From contig CBDFMR010000004.1 in the NCBI GenBank assembly GCA_965249765.1, positions 310,001 through 374,000 on the forward strand: 64,000 nt of DNA. The letters are read 5' to 3'. Source of the stretch: CBDFMR01 sp965249765 (GTDB lineage: Bacteria; Bacteroidota; Bacteroidia; Chitinophagales; Saprospiraceae). The stretch's first letter is position 1. The number at the start of each line of letters is the position of its first letter. The notes beneath the pieces are model-generated. The model ran no database searches. It saw nothing but the letters and a program-made list of their open reading frames with translations, and was not told the DNA's origin. Position numbers and translations under genes: made by a program. Of the stretch, positions 27,517-40,400 are shown piece after piece.

Positions 27517-27550
27517 AAAAAAAAAACTGACAACGATGTCAATTTTTTTC
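27517..27550. terminator. Bidirectional terminator after tRNA-Arg(UCU)
   Basis: TGACA/TGTCA (27528-27541) with a 4-nt loop is flanked by a run of A on the left and T on the right. It can terminate the minus-strand tRNA transcript and any plus-strand transcript. Confidence 0.6.
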
Positions 27551-27553
27551 TCT

Positions 27554-27630
27554 TGGTGATCCAGCCAGGATTCGAACCTGGGACCTACAGATTAGAAGTC
27601 TGTTGCTCTATCCAGCTGAGCTACTGGACC
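27554..27630 (-). tRNA. tRNA-Arg (anticodon UCU)
   Basis: Cloverleaf on the minus strand: acceptor GGTCCAG with CTGGATC, D arm GCTC/GAGC, anticodon stem ACAGA/TCTGT and T-loop GGTTCGAATCC. The loop CTTCTAA gives UCU, which reads AGA/AGG. An ACCA end is present in the DNA (27554-27557). Confidence 0.94.
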
Positions 27631-27746
27631 AAAAATTGGTGGCGCAAATGTAATTGTATTTTATCAATAATGCAACGTGTCGATTATCAAAACATAGTTG
27701 AATATCAATCCTTGAAAGTTTGTAGCAGCAATTGACAAAGGCAGAA

Positions 27747-28720
27747 TTAGAGGGCTAAAATACGAGCCATGTCTATCAGTGATTTTTCTGGGACTTTATC
27801 GGAGTCCAATGCTTCACTAAATGGCGTACATCCAATTTCGTTTTTGAGCATTCCCGCCATAACTGCATTTTCGTTATCTATTAGTGCCATTACTGAGCCA
27901 TGACCAAGCCTGCTAGCAAGTACTCTATCGAAGGCACTAGAAGAACCACCTCTCTGTAGGTGTCCTAGTATTGTCACTTTAGTATCGAAACTAGGATTGA
28001 CCCTTACTAGCTGCTGGGCTAGATCGACAGCATTACCACTTTTATTTCCTTCGGCAACGATGATAAGATTGAAGAGTTTCTTTCTCCTGTCCTCTCTGTT
28101 GAATTTGTCGATGATATAGTCTATTGAGTTGTCAGTTTCCGGTATGAAAATTTCTCCGGCACCACTTCCGATACCTGCATTGAGTGCGATGTAGCCAGAG
28201 TGTCTACCCATAACTTCAATAAAGAAAATCCGATTGTGAGAGTCTGCTGTATCTCGGATCTTATCTACGGCCTCTACAGCTGTATTTACTGCAGTATCAA
28301 ATTCAATGCTATAGTCGGTCCCATAGATGTCATTGTCAATGGTGCCGGGTATGCCTATCATCTTTATAGGATACTCCTCGGCAAATATCCTAGCACCGGT
28401 AAGTGTTCCGTTGCCGCCAATACAAATACATGCTTCTATTCCTTGGCTATCTAAGTTCTCAAAAGCACTTTTCCTGCCTTCCGAAGTCATAAATTTCTGA
28501 CTCCGAGCCGTCTTTAGAATAGTACCCCGCGGTGAATGATATTTGCAACATCTCTCTTGGCAAGTTGCTGAAATTCACCATTGATCATGCTCTCATATCC
28601 GTGAAGGACACCAAATAAGCCTATGCCATGATGAATGGCCGTTCTTACGACGGACCTTACGGCTGCATTCATGCCAGGAGCGTCACCACCTGATGTAAAA
28701 AGGGCTATTTTCTTAGTCAT
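27747..28720 (-). pseudogene. pfkA: ATP-dependent 6-phosphofructokinase, frameshifted
   Basis: Two minus-strand frames together make a full PfkA of about 324 aa. The first (28720-28514) holds FTSGGDAPGMNAAVRSVVR and ends HRGVLF. The second holds LKTARSQKFMTSEGR, the catalytic PGTIDNDIYGTDY, EVMGRHSG and GHLQRGGSSSAFDR. Inserting one base in the G4 run at 28525-28528 restores HRGGTILKTAR, so a single deletion explains the break. The ATP/Mg loop reads GGNGTLTGA, where most ATP-PFKs have GGDGS. It should commit fructose-6-phosphate to glycolysis. Either an assembly error or a true mutant. Confidence 0.85.
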
Positions 28721-28835
28721 TAAATCTGCTAATTACAATTAATATGCTCATTAAAATACCTGTTAATTGGTATTGTTTAATGCTCGCACAAGTTAGCCAA
28801 AAGTCGTTGGGAATGAACTGGACAATGGACTATTC

Positions 28836-30173
28836 TTAGCCCGGGTAAGCCCACAGTATTCCATGTATGTGTTCTAATGAAGGAGATATGTACGCAAAGA
28901 TGGCATATGCAAATAAGAGTCCATAGAGTAAGTTAATGGAGATTATCAACCATCGAAGGGTAGGGGAAGGTTTTATTGTCTGGAGAATTCTTGATTGTAA
29001 GAGTAGGAGTAGGATAATTCCCGGTAAACAAAACACTGCCTTCATGCTTGAGAAATATGGAAAACGAAATGTCTGCACCATAGGGACAAGCATATAGAGG
29101 CATCCTACAGCAAAGATTACGAGGATAGGGAAAGCTGGCTTCCATTGATCGAGCCTCGATCGCTGATATACCCCTATTCCCATAGTTAAAAGAAAGAACA
29201 GTAACCAAATAGCTCCCAACAGATATGACACTCTTCCAATAATGAGAGTTCCAGCGACCTCAGGACTTAAAAATCGCCACTCATAGTCAAAGAATGTCCT
29301 TGCAAATATAGAAGTCATGAATGATGCTGATGTCTCCTCAGAGATCCATGGATTACTTAGCAGGCTTGGAATTTTGAGACTGGTAAATTCTACCTTGTCA
29401 AGAGATCCAGGAAACTGACCATCTGCATAGTCAAAGAAGTGTTGATTGCTAACTAGAATTTTTTCTGTCTTTTGATACTTCCATATTTCATCACTCATGG
29501 ATATCATTGTTATAAGACTGGTAGCTAGAATCAGGACGAGCTTCGATTTGCCAGATTTCAGTATCGAGTAAATTGCTAATATTAAAGGAAACAACAGCAG
29601 TATTAGACCATGTTGCTTTGTAAGCGCACCCAGCGTGACGAATACTCCAAGGAAAGTAAAATTACGAACCACCTCCTTGATCGTTCCTTCATTTAATGAC
29701 TTATGCGTCTTTATAAAGAATATGGTACTCATAAGAGTGGAGACAAGCAGCAGATAGTCATTGCTTATTATGGATGAAGTATAGATGTCTCGTGGCAGCA
29801 CCGCCAAGAAAGAAAGGACAAGAACTTGGTTTTTAATATGGACGCCAAACAGTCTCATAAAATAGATGCCGAGAAATAACAAAAGGATTGACAGACCTGT
29901 ATTAATGAGCTGGACTGACTTCCACTGAGACATTAAAGGCAATCCTACGCTCCGAGATAGCCGGAGGACCGTTCCAGAAAGTGTGTAATAGACTGGGGGT
30001 TGATAGCATTCCCAGCATTTGTCAGGATCGGGCTTGTCCATAGTCTCTGCATATAGGTGAACTACTTCCAGGTGATCGTCGAATGTATTGTTGGATGGAT
30101 TTATAATTCCCGTCATCAATCGGAGCATTATTCCGATAAACAATACCAACCCTAGTAAATGGGATTCCTTCAT
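28836..30173 (-). CDS. GT39/GT-C family membrane glycosyltransferase-like protein
   Basis: 445 aa with about ten membrane helices. After the first helix an acidic DDH stretch (about residue 32) opens the first periplasmic loop, followed by the CWECYQPPVYYTLSG pattern. This resembles PMT/ArnT-like GT-C enzymes that use polyprenyl-phosphate sugars. Other regions are variable and no acceptor can be named. It is probably monocistronic, between pfkA and the PadR pair. Confidence 0.65.
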   Translation of the reverse strand: MKESHLLGLVLFIGIMLRLMTGIINPSNNTFDDHLEVVHLYAETMDKPDPDKCWECYQPPVYYTLSGTVLRLSRSVGLPLMSQWKSVQLINTGLSILLLFLGIYFMRLFGVHIKNQVLVLSFLAVLPRDIYTSSIISNDYLLLVSTLMSTIFFIKTHKSLNEGTIKEVVRNFTFLGVFVTLGALTKQHGLILLLFPLILAIYSILKSGKSKLVLILATSLITMISMSDEIWKYQKTEKILVSNQHFFDYADGQFPGSLDKVEFTSLKIPSLLSNPWISEETSASFMTSIFARTFFDYEWRFLSPEVAGTLIIGRVSYLLGAIWLLFFLLTMGIGVYQRSRLDQWKPAFPILVIFAVGCLYMLVPMVQTFRFPYFSSMKAVFCLPGIILLLLLQSRILQTIKPSPTLRWLIISINLLYGLLFAYAIFAYISPSLEHIHGILWAYPG

Positions 30174-30186
30174 TTTGATATAATAT

Positions 30187-30877
30187 TTATGTCGTGACGA
30201 ACCCTCTATTTTTTTCTAGTTCCTGAATCAACCAAGACGGAAACACGAAAAATATGGCCCATATTAACACAATTGAAAATGCAATGTAAAATGATAGGAC
30301 CACTGCAAAATATGTTGTTGCTCAAATATTCAATACCGTGTGATCGTAAAACATAAAAGGAACTAAATAGAAAAATGATACTATGGTTCGTAATACCTGT
30401 ATAATAGGATTTTAATGTAAGCATAGAATTCATTTCTGATTCTTTAACAAATTGGAAGTACATCATTCTAATAAGGATTGCAAAATATAAGGCCCCTGTT
30501 ACCAAAAAAATAATCAGAAAGGCCCTTGGGATGGCTTGAGCAAACATGAATAAAGTGAAAGTTAATAGTAGCAATAATAGCACTTTAGGAGGTCCCAGAA
30601 ACCTTCTGATGTAAATCCACATTCTGGTCTGCCAATACTTCATCATGGCATCTTCTTGATTCTTTACAAATAGATAGAAACCCGTAATAGGGAATCCCTG
30701 ATAGACCTTTTTTAAGGCTTGGTCATAAGAAATAGAGCTGTCTTTATCTAGCAACTCTTCGATTTGTGTAGCGAGATGATCAACCAACTCTATACGCACA
30801 TCCTTATATTTTACACCTTTTGAGACAACAAACTTATGAAGGTGTTCGATCTGATTTTTGTCGAGTAGGTATTTCAT
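30187..30877 (-). pseudogene. PadR-linked membrane protein, frameshifted near its C-terminus
   Basis: 223 codons stay open to 30206. An N-terminal helical domain (NQIEHLHKFVVSKGVKYKDV, RIELVDHLATQIEELL) precedes three membrane helices. Near 30330 the frame turns into improbable Cys-rich sequence, while the +1 frame gives a perfect membrane helix (YFAVVLSFYIAFSIVLIWAI, then FPSWLIQELEKN) ending at 30187. One indel therefore separates the true end. The ATG overlaps the padR stop (30874-30877). Such soluble-plus-TM genes often follow padR in Bacteroidota; function unknown. Confidence 0.65.
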
Positions 30878-31206
30878 GTTAGTTTAGGTTGCATCAGTAG
30901 GGCGATACTCTTTACAAAATCTTGCATCTCTTGCAATAGATCTATTGTGGCTTTCTTTCCATTTGATGTTACAGAATAGTACTTCCTCTGTCTGTTACCT
31001 ATACTCCTGACATTCGACTCAACCCATCCTTTGGCCTTCAGCCTATGCAAGGCAGGATAAAGTGCTCCCTCGGTTACGGCCATTTTACCCTCAGTGAGGA
31101 TTTTGATTTTTTGTGTGATTTCATATCCGTACATCTCGCCTGAGTTCTCCATCAGGCTGAGGATGATCGTCTCGAGACTTCCGCTAAATAGTTTTGAACT
31201 GGACAT
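30874..31206 (-). CDS. PadR family transcriptional regulator
   Basis: 110 aa from ATG 31206. The winged helix is clear: LSLMENSGEMYGYEITQKI, TEGALYPALHRLKAKGW and RRKYYS-type wing (NRQRKYYSVTSNGKKA). PadR proteins repress their own operon. A perfect palindrome covers the promoter 7 nt upstream. A TTG at 31212 would add two residues. It is cotranscribed with the frameshifted membrane gene. Confidence 0.92.
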   Translation of the reverse strand: MSSSKLFSGSLETIILSLMENSGEMYGYEITQKIKILTEGKMAVTEGALYPALHRLKAKGWVESNVRSIGNRQRKYYSVTSNGKKATIDLLQEMQDFVKSIALLMQPKLT

Positions 31207-31209
31207 AAT

Positions 31210-31237
31210 CAAATATACCTAAATAATTTAGGTATAT
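31210..31237 (-). promoter_or_regulatory. PadR operator palindrome with overlapping -7 element
   Basis: ATATACCTAAA (31213-31223) and TTTAGGTATAT (31227-31237) form a perfect 11-bp inverted repeat with a 3-nt spacer. On the minus strand TATATTTG (31217-31210) matches the Bacteroidota -7 element TAnnTTTG and lies inside the palindrome. Repressor binding would block the promoter. The -7 element ends only 4 nt before the ATG, so the transcript would be almost leaderless. Confidence 0.65.
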
Positions 31238-31367
31238 CTATCCATTCCGTGAGGTTTTTCTTAAATGTAGAGTGTAAAATCCATATAAGTAAGCTCATTA
31301 CATATTACGAAAAATGTTAAATTGTAAAAAATCGTAATATATATTACCATTATATATTAAATATTTA

Positions 31368-31375
31368 TATATTTG
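31368..31375 (+). promoter_or_regulatory. Candidate -7 promoter element of the giant T9SS gene
   Basis: TATATTTG matches the Bacteroidota -7 consensus and lies 113 nt before the ATG at 31488. An inverted repeat, ATTACGA/TCGTAAT (about 31308-31339), lies just upstream in very AT-rich DNA and could bind a regulator. No clear -33 TTG is visible. Confidence 0.35.
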
Positions 31376-31487
31376 CCTTAATAGTAATAAGAAAACTATC
31401 TCTTACACCGATTTTACACAATGAAGATGTGACAGTCTTCTGAGTATTAAGAATTTTACTTAATAACTAAGCTAAGGTTTTAAAATA

Positions 31488-34400
31488 ATGAGAAAACTTA
31501 CACGAGCCCTTGCCGTAGGCGTATGGTACGCTATGGCTAAGCAGCATGCCAAGCAAGTTATAATCCCGCTTCTGTGCGTCGCCCTTAATTTCAACCTTCA
31601 CAGTCAGTGTTTGGCTCCGTCAGGCACCATTGAAGGCAACGTCTTTGTTGACAACAATGGAGATGGTCTTTGGAACGGAACAGAGCCTGGCCAGGGCAAC
31701 GTCTTGGTTAGCTTCTATGATGCCGATGACGATCTTATCACCCAAGTAATTACAGATTTTAATGGATCGTACACTGCAGAGGGTCTGTCTGATGGAGAAT
31801 CTTATCGAGCAGAGTTTTCATTGACAGGTAGCCTGACGTCAGGAATGTTATCACCTGATAATGGTTCTCTTGTTCAATTTATGCAGGCACCCAATTGCGA
31901 TATTAGTATAGGCGTTCTTGGTTCCTTTATAGTATGCTCAGAAACCCCGATTATTACGATTACTTGTTTTGTTAGAGGTCAAGAAGGAGAGAATGACGAT
32001 GTGGAGACTATTGTTGGGCTTAGGTCTAATTTTAATGCTGACAGTCCTGTAAGTAAGTATGCCATGAAGTCCGAGACCGGGTCGATCTGGGGATTAGGCT
32101 ATCATGATGTAAGCGATCAATTAGTGAGTTCTTCCTTTGTTAAGCAATATGCGGGTCTTACTTCACATGGACATGGGGCTATTTTTAAAACCTCTGCTTC
32201 AGAAGGAGTAGGAAGCACGGAGTTATTAGTAAACTTGGCAGATCGTGGTATCAATGTAGGTCCATTATCTGTTACAGATGTCTATGATTGTGACTATGGC
32301 ACTCAAGTAGGTAAAATAGGCCTTGGTTCGCTCGTATTAGATGATACACAAGAAAATCTATATACTGTCAATTTGTTTGGCAAGTCTCTTGTGAAAATAG
32401 AGATCAACTCTGATCTCGAATCAACGAACATAACAGAGATATCTATCCCGAATCCTGGTTGTGAAGGAGGGGTTGCTCGACCTTTTGCACTGAAGTATTA
32501 TGAAGGCAAACTTTATGTTGGGGTAACTTGTACAGCTGAGTTTTCACTCAATGATGACGACTCTAGCCTCAATGTATATGAATATGATCCTGCAACAGGG
32601 TCATTTGACTTGTTATTGACAGATGACTATCTCAAAGGATATTGGTTTGATCAACCATCTAATGAGATTCATAAGATCATGCATTGGTTGACGGATATAG
32701 ACTTTACTAAGGAAGGTCATATGATTCTTGGCTTATCGGATCGGATAGGTCACAGATATTGCAATGAGGGGACAGGAAGGCTTGATCAGCAATACCCAGA
32801 CATTGTCATGGCATGGAATGATGATGGGGAATGGAAGCTTGAGTATAACGGAAGAGTAGCTGATCTTGTAGGAGTTGGTGCTGATAAGGATGCAGGACCT
32901 GACGGTGAAGGTGAATTTTACGGTCATGACTATTGGGTGCCCGATGAAGATTATCATCCAGAGGTAGCCTTGGGAAGTTTTTACGTACATCCTGGGAGCA
33001 ATTATGTCATAGCTTCAGTTTACGATCCTCTATTGGATACGTACTCTGGTGGACTTCATAGATATAGTAACCGCACAGGGGAGAAAGTAGATGCAATTGA
33101 GTTATATACTCGTACTACAGATCCGTTGTTTGGAAAAGCAACAGGATTTGGAGACCTAATTGCAGTTTGCGATGCCGCACCCATTGAAATTGGAAACCTA
33201 GTTTGGCATGACGTCAATCTTGATGGGGTACAGACTCCAGGAGAACATCCAATACCGGGAGCTGAGTTGATTCTATATGATGACCAATGCAATCTTGTTG
33301 GAAGAACGATTTCAGATATTAATGGTGTCTATGCCTTCAATAGTTCTAATGTAGATTTAGATGGTGACGGTGTTTTTGATGGTTTGAATCCCAATTCTAC
33401 GTATTTTATTTATCTCGATAAATCGCAATATAATTCAGAGACTCTGTCCTTTGTGTATGAAGGAGAAGATTATATTATGAGTAAGAAGAATGCTGGAAGT
33501 GGATTGATGGCAGCAGAGAATGACTTTAATGGTGTTCAGGGATATGTTCCTAATTGTCCTGACTTGGGAGATGCGGTATTCATGGAGGTCAATACCGGCA
33601 ACCTAGGTGCAAATGACCATTCATATGACATGGGCATGTGCAAGCCATTTGGGTTTGATCTTGCATTATATAAAATACTGGATGGAAACCCTTATGTAAC
33701 AATTGGGGATACCGTGTCATTTTCAATATTTGTTTTTAATCAAGGCCACATGATCGCCAAAGAATATGTGATTGCAGATTATATACAGGAAGGATATAAA
33801 TTCTTACCTGACCTCAATCCTAGTTGGAAGTATGATGATGGCATCGCTAAAACGAGAATTGATGATACATTTTTTGAAGGTGAAATGGATGAGCTTAAAA
33901 TTTACCTCGAAGTGACTCCTAGTTCTAGCAGAGAATGGGTCAATATAGCAGAAATAAGTTCGTCTACTGATCAATTTAATGGAACGGACACGGATATAGA
34001 TTCAACTCCAGATTCGGATGTTGGTAATGACACTGGTGGTATACCGAATTCTCCATTGACCGATAATGTAATAGATGATGATGGTACGATAGATGAGGAT
34101 GATCATGATCCCGCAAGATTATTTGTAAAAGATATAGCATTGAGGAAAGTTGTGGTTGATGATCGAGCATATGGCCCCGGTGATGATGTTGAATTTGACA
34201 TTTTCCTTTTTAATCAGGGTACTGAGAGGATTCATAATATTGAGATAGCTGAGCACCTTCCATTTGATATGTTTATGGATTTAGCTAAGAATAGTGGTTG
34301 GGAATTGGATCCTTCTGGAATTTATATGTATAAATCTTCTGACGTCTTGGAGATAGGAGATGTCGATACGGTGAGTGTTGTGACTACACTCAAGAACACA

Positions 34401-37400
34401 CTAAGTGGCGACGAAATTATAAATATCGCTGAGGTCGCAAGAGCCGAGGCCGTCAATGATCCTAATATGCCAGATTTTGATTCTACCCCAGACATGGATA
34501 TGACCAATGACAAGGGTGGAGAAGTGAACACGACCACTGATGATGAAATTGAAGATGCCGGACTTATAGATGAAGATGATCATGATCCAGCGTTAGTTAC
34601 CCTAGGTAACTTTGACTTGGCCTTAAGGAAAAGAGTGGTTGGGAATAATGTTGTAAAATTGGGCGATATAGTCCAGTTTTCGATAGAGATTTTTAATCAA
34701 GGTACGATGATTGCTGGCCAGTTTACCATTTCTGATCATTTTCCATCTGCGCTTACGTTCATGGATGACTTGAATCCTGGATGGAAAGTTGACGGAAACA
34801 TTGCTAAGTATCGGGTCGATGAAGATTTAAATCCACAGGAGGAAACGGTAATCTATATTTATTTCAGAATAGATGAATATAAGCGTGAGCATATAAATGT
34901 AGCTGAGATAAGTGCAGCATTGGACGAAAACATGGATCCCGTCACAGACAAAGACTCAACACCTGACGAAGATCCCGCCAATGACAATGGCACATTATAT
35001 ACATCTCCTGCTACGGACGATGTGATAGATGGCAATGGTGTTATCGATGAAGATGACAATGATGGAGCTATGGTGATGATGCTTGAAAGTGGCATATCTC
35101 AAGAGTGTATTTGTCTGGGTGGTGGAAGATTTCAGGATGAGATTACCATAAATGGCCCAGAAGGTGAAAATTGGTATATACATTCTGTAACTGGAATGAC
35201 TGATGATACCGATACACCTTTTGTTACTGGACCAGCAGGTTATACGCTTGCTGATATTCCCTTAGGTGGGGGGCGTAGCGATTACATACTTACTGGCAAT
35301 CATGAAGATGGCCAAGGATACTCTATCTTGCTCACGGCAGGTAACGGAGTATTTGAACTTTTTGAAAATACATGCTACTATGAGCATCCTGCGATAGAAG
35401 GAGAATTATCAGTATGTATCCTGACCTCTAATGAAAGTGAGTATAGTACAGACGATGAAGGAGGATGCACTTATGCTTGGTCAATTCTTGAAGCTGGTCC
35501 TACGATTCTCAGTCCTACTGACGAAGCGGAATTAACAGTTGATTGGACCACTGCTGCCAATGGCGAATATACTGTAGTGATGACCAAAGTATGCCCTGAT
35601 AGATGTATTACACCAGTAGAAGCTGTGGTGACCGCAGGGAACGTTTCTGGAGCTCTCTCCTGTATTGGGGAACTCAACATTAGCTTGGGTCAGAATTGTA
35701 CTACGGTAGTCACTCCTGCGATGATGATGGTAGGAGACCCTACTCCAGGCGCGGCATATAGTGTTATTCTTATGGACCCAGACGGTAATGTCATTCCTAA
35801 TGCTACTTTGACAAAGGAACACATCGGTATGCAAGTATCAGCCAAAGTGATGGACGGCTGCTCAGGCAACTCATGCTGGGGTTATGTCTACGCTGAGGAT
35901 AAGATGCCACCTACTGTTCTATGTGAGGATATCACCTTGAGTTGTAATGATATGCTAGTATATCCTGGTCCACTTTATGTTGATAATTGTGGTGGCCCTG
36001 TGGATGTCTCCTATATTTCTGAGATCCTCACTCCACTTCAGTGTGATCCTGATTACGTAAAGATTATTGAAAGAACATATATCGGAGTTGATGAATGGGG
36101 TAATGTATCACCTGAGTGTGATCAGGTCATTTATGTACGAAGAATCAATTTTGATGATATCATTTATCCTGATAGCTTCTTGATGGCCCAATCGATGGCT
36201 CTTGAATGTGGCTCCTTTGGATTAGATGAGAATGGTAATCCACATCCTGATTTCACTGGCGTGCCTACATTGGACGGTCTACCTTTATATCCTACGTTTG
36301 CTTTTTATTGCAACACTACTGTAGGTTATTATGACTTAGTCCTTGATGTAAGTAGCTGTGTTACCAAAATAATGCGTACATGGGTAGTTTACGAGGCATC
36401 ATGTCCAACGGATGTGTTTGAAGAAGTTGTCCAAATTATTGAAATTGCAGATACTGTTGATCCGACGTTTGACTGTCCAGATGATATTACTGCGGCTACT
36501 AGTGGAGCTACTTGTACTGCAACTGTCCTCTTACCACCAGTTTCTCCGGAGGATGATTGTTCAGATGAGTTTCATGTAGACATTGCCTATCCAGGAGGAT
36601 TCTTGCAGAATCAGAATGGAGCAGTTATCCAGTTACCATTTGGCTTACATCAAGTTACATATACAGTTTACGATCAGTGTTATAATTCGTCTTCATGTAC
36701 TATAGATGTGGAGGTAATAGATGATACGGCGCCGGTAGTAGTTTGTGACGTTCACACTGTTGTTGGTCTTACATTAGATGGAGTAGCAGATGTGTATGCA
36801 TCGACTTTTGATGACGGCAGTTTTGATGATTGTCAATTAGACAGACTGGTAGTGATGAGAATGGATGGCGGTGTTCCTTGCGGTCTCAATAATTTTACTT
36901 TTGGAGAGCATGTGACATTCTGTTGTGCAGATGTTGGAAATACCATAATGGTGAGGTTGCGCGCATACGATGCTGCTGATAATTATAATGAATGTATGGT
37001 AGAGGTTGTCGCTCAGGATAAATTTCCACCAATTATTTCTTGCCCAGGGCCAGTACAGATAGATTGTGGTTATAACTACAATCTGGATGACTTGACAGAG
37101 TTTGGAGAAGCTTCTGCAACGGATGCTTGTCCTGTAATAGTAGTAGAACTCGATCCTGTCGAGAATGTGACTCAGTGTGGTGTAGGTGAGATAATCAGAA
37201 CTTTCATGGCGAGTGATGCCAATGGCAATGTCACTTGTACACAGACCATTACTATCACCAATCCGGCACAATTTACTTGCAGTGATATTAACTGGCCGGA
37301 TGACTATGCTCCGATTAATGGAAGTTGTCTTCCTGATGACTTGGAGCCTGAAGATTTACCATTTGGATTTGATTATCCTGTGATTAGTGAGGATGGGTGC

Positions 37401-40400
37401 GACCTTGTGGGAATGACGTATGAGGACGACTATTACCCTATAGTCGGTGCTAATAATGCATGTTTTAAAATATTAAGAAATTGGACAGTCATTGATTGGT
37501 GTCAGATAGATGATCCTAGTTATACTCCATGCACATGGAGTCAGATCATCAAGATAAGTAACTTAATTGCACCAATAGTTGATAGCATTTGCTCACCACT
37601 GAGTGTATGTACATTCGATGTTGACTGTGAAGGTGGTTACATAGATCTAGTCATGACTGCAGGAGATGATTGCACTCCTGATGAGCTAATCAGATGGGAG
37701 TATGAGATAGATATTGATTCAGATGGAATTATAGATTATTCCAATTTTGGATTGGGACATGTAATAATAGCGAGTGGTACATACCCGATAGGTGACCATA
37801 CAATCCTCTATACATTCGAAGATGGTTGTGGAAATAAGACTTCATGTTTGAGAGAATTCTCAATCGTAAATTGTAAGTCACCTACCGCTATATGTATTGA
37901 TGGATTATCGGTAGGTCTTGTACCGATGGACTTGGATGGTGATGGTGATATAGATACAGAAATGGCGTGTATTACACCTGATATGATAGACTTAAAGAGC
38001 GAGCACCTTTGTGGATATGAAATAGATTTAAGTTTCTCTGTAGACGTAGACGATGACCTTTTATGTTTCGATTGTTTTGATATTGGTGAACAGACAGTTA
38101 CATTATGGGTGACAGATATTCATGGTGGTACATCGATATGTGAAGTGACTGTAGTCGTACAGGATAATAATGATGTTGATGGATGTCCAAATCTTAAAGA
38201 CTGTATAGATTGGGTATTGCCTGAGTTGGACATAGCTGAGTGTACAACAGACTTTACACCCGACGCTTTGGGTAGTGAAGTTACAGTATCCGACACTTGT
38301 TTCTGTCAAGATTATACCATTGATTACGATGATGTTATACTTACCTATCCAAACGCAACTTGTACCATTATCGAGAGAACATGGACTGTAGAATTTGAAT
38401 GCCTGACTGGGGCGATTACTTGTGATTCACTTCAGATAATAAATGTTCTGAACAATGCGGCCCCAGCAATAATATGTCCTGCGGATTTAACCGTAACAAC
38501 TGGTCTTGGAAATACAACTTGTTTAGTAGACGTGGATGTAGATTTACCTGATGTCAACGAGGATTGTTCGACGGATGTGATTGTGACCAATGATTCCCCA
38601 TTTGCAAATTCCAATAGCGGGGATGCAGATGGTACGTATCCACTCGGCACTACTTTGGTTACTTATACTGCTACCAATGATTGCGGTCTGAGTAGCACAT
38701 GTTCTTTTACAATAACAGTAGAGGATGATACTGCTCCTACATGTCTCACACAGGATATAACTGTGGCGCTAGGAGCAAATAATGAAATTACCATTACGGG
38801 TGCTCAAGTGGATGACGGAAGTTTTGATAATTGTACGGCCGTAGATCTGGAGGTTGATCCTGATACATTTGGATGTGATGAGGTTGGAGAGAATGGCGTT
38901 GTACTCACTGTTACTGATCAAGCTGGTAACTCCACCACATGTACTGCGACTGTGACGGTCTTAGATAATAGCATGCCAGTATGTATGGCTCAGGATATAA
39001 CTTTGCAATTGGATGAAAATGGGGATGTGTTTATCGATGCAGATGATATAGATAATGGTTCTTCAGCTGGCTGTAATTCTACGGTTACAGTTACGGTTGA
39101 TATAGATGAATTTCACTGTAATGATATAGGTGAAGTGGTAGTTACTCTTACAGTAACTGCTGACAATGGGATGACTGCTGAGTGTACCGCCGTGGTCACT
39201 GTTGCAGACAATATTCCACCATCGATAACATGTCCAGCTGATATGACAGTGGCGTGTGATGCAAACACGGATGATTTGACACAATTTGGTAGTGCATCAG
39301 CTACCGACAACTGTCAAACAAATGTGGTCATCAATGAAATTATTACGATGAATATAAATGAATGTGGAGCAGGGTTGATTATCAGAACATTTACAGCGGG
39401 TGATGAGAATGGAAATACTACTCAATGTTCTCAACTTATCTTTGTGGGATCTCCAGATGACCTCCTTGTAGAATCGGATATTACTTGGCCTATCAGTCCT
39501 GTAGTTCTCTACGACTGCGTAGATCTACATCCTGACAGCTTGATGAGTACACCTAATGTGGTTCCGCCAAATCCAAATTGTGCAAATATTTCTATCAATT
39601 ATGAAGACATAAATCTGAATGAGGATAACGTTTGTCAAGATTCTCTTCAGAGGACCTGGACTGTGATCGATTCATGTCAGTTAGATGACGATGGATTTGG
39701 GACTTTCACGTTTGACCAGTTGATAGTTGTCAATGATACACTTGCACCGATCATTACATTACCTGATACAGTATATGTAGAATGTGTCACTCAACTTAAT
39801 TATGTTGTTGATGTGGAAGATTGTAATCTACTCTCTGTGACAAATAATTCACCTTTTGCCAGTGACAATAATAGTGCTGATATAAGTGGAGTCTATCCGG
39901 ATGATACTATTGTCGTGACGATTGTTGCAATGGACAGGTGTGGACTAGTTTCAACTGATTCAGTTGTAGTTGCTGCATCTGGAGTAGACAACACACCACC
40001 TAGATTTGAATGTAAAAAAGTTCAAGTTGATATGCCTCCATCTGGAATGATTACCATCCCAGCAACGGATTTCATTTGCTTGCCTATGGACAATTGTACA
40101 GATTCAATTGATTTGGCTCAGGTGTATGTAGGAGCTTGGACGGAAGAGGGTAATGAACCATTGGGCGATACGTCTTCTTTTATGACCTTTGATTGTACAT
40201 TTCTAGAGAATACTGTTATTTATGTGGGTGTTGTAGATCAGGCAGGAAACTTTACCCGTTGCATATCATTACTTACAATCTTTGATCCAAATATGGTATG
40301 CGGTCCATCAAATGAAGGAATTGTTAGTGGTACGGTTGAGACGGAGGAAGGTCTTGCTGTGGAAAATGTTGAGGTTAATCTATCTGGTAGTCCGTTTGAT

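Noticed and set aside
28514..28540. Programmed frameshift in pfkA
   Set aside because: A G4 run without a slippery heptamer or downstream pseudoknot, and PfkA is not known to use recoding; a deletion or sequencing error is simpler.
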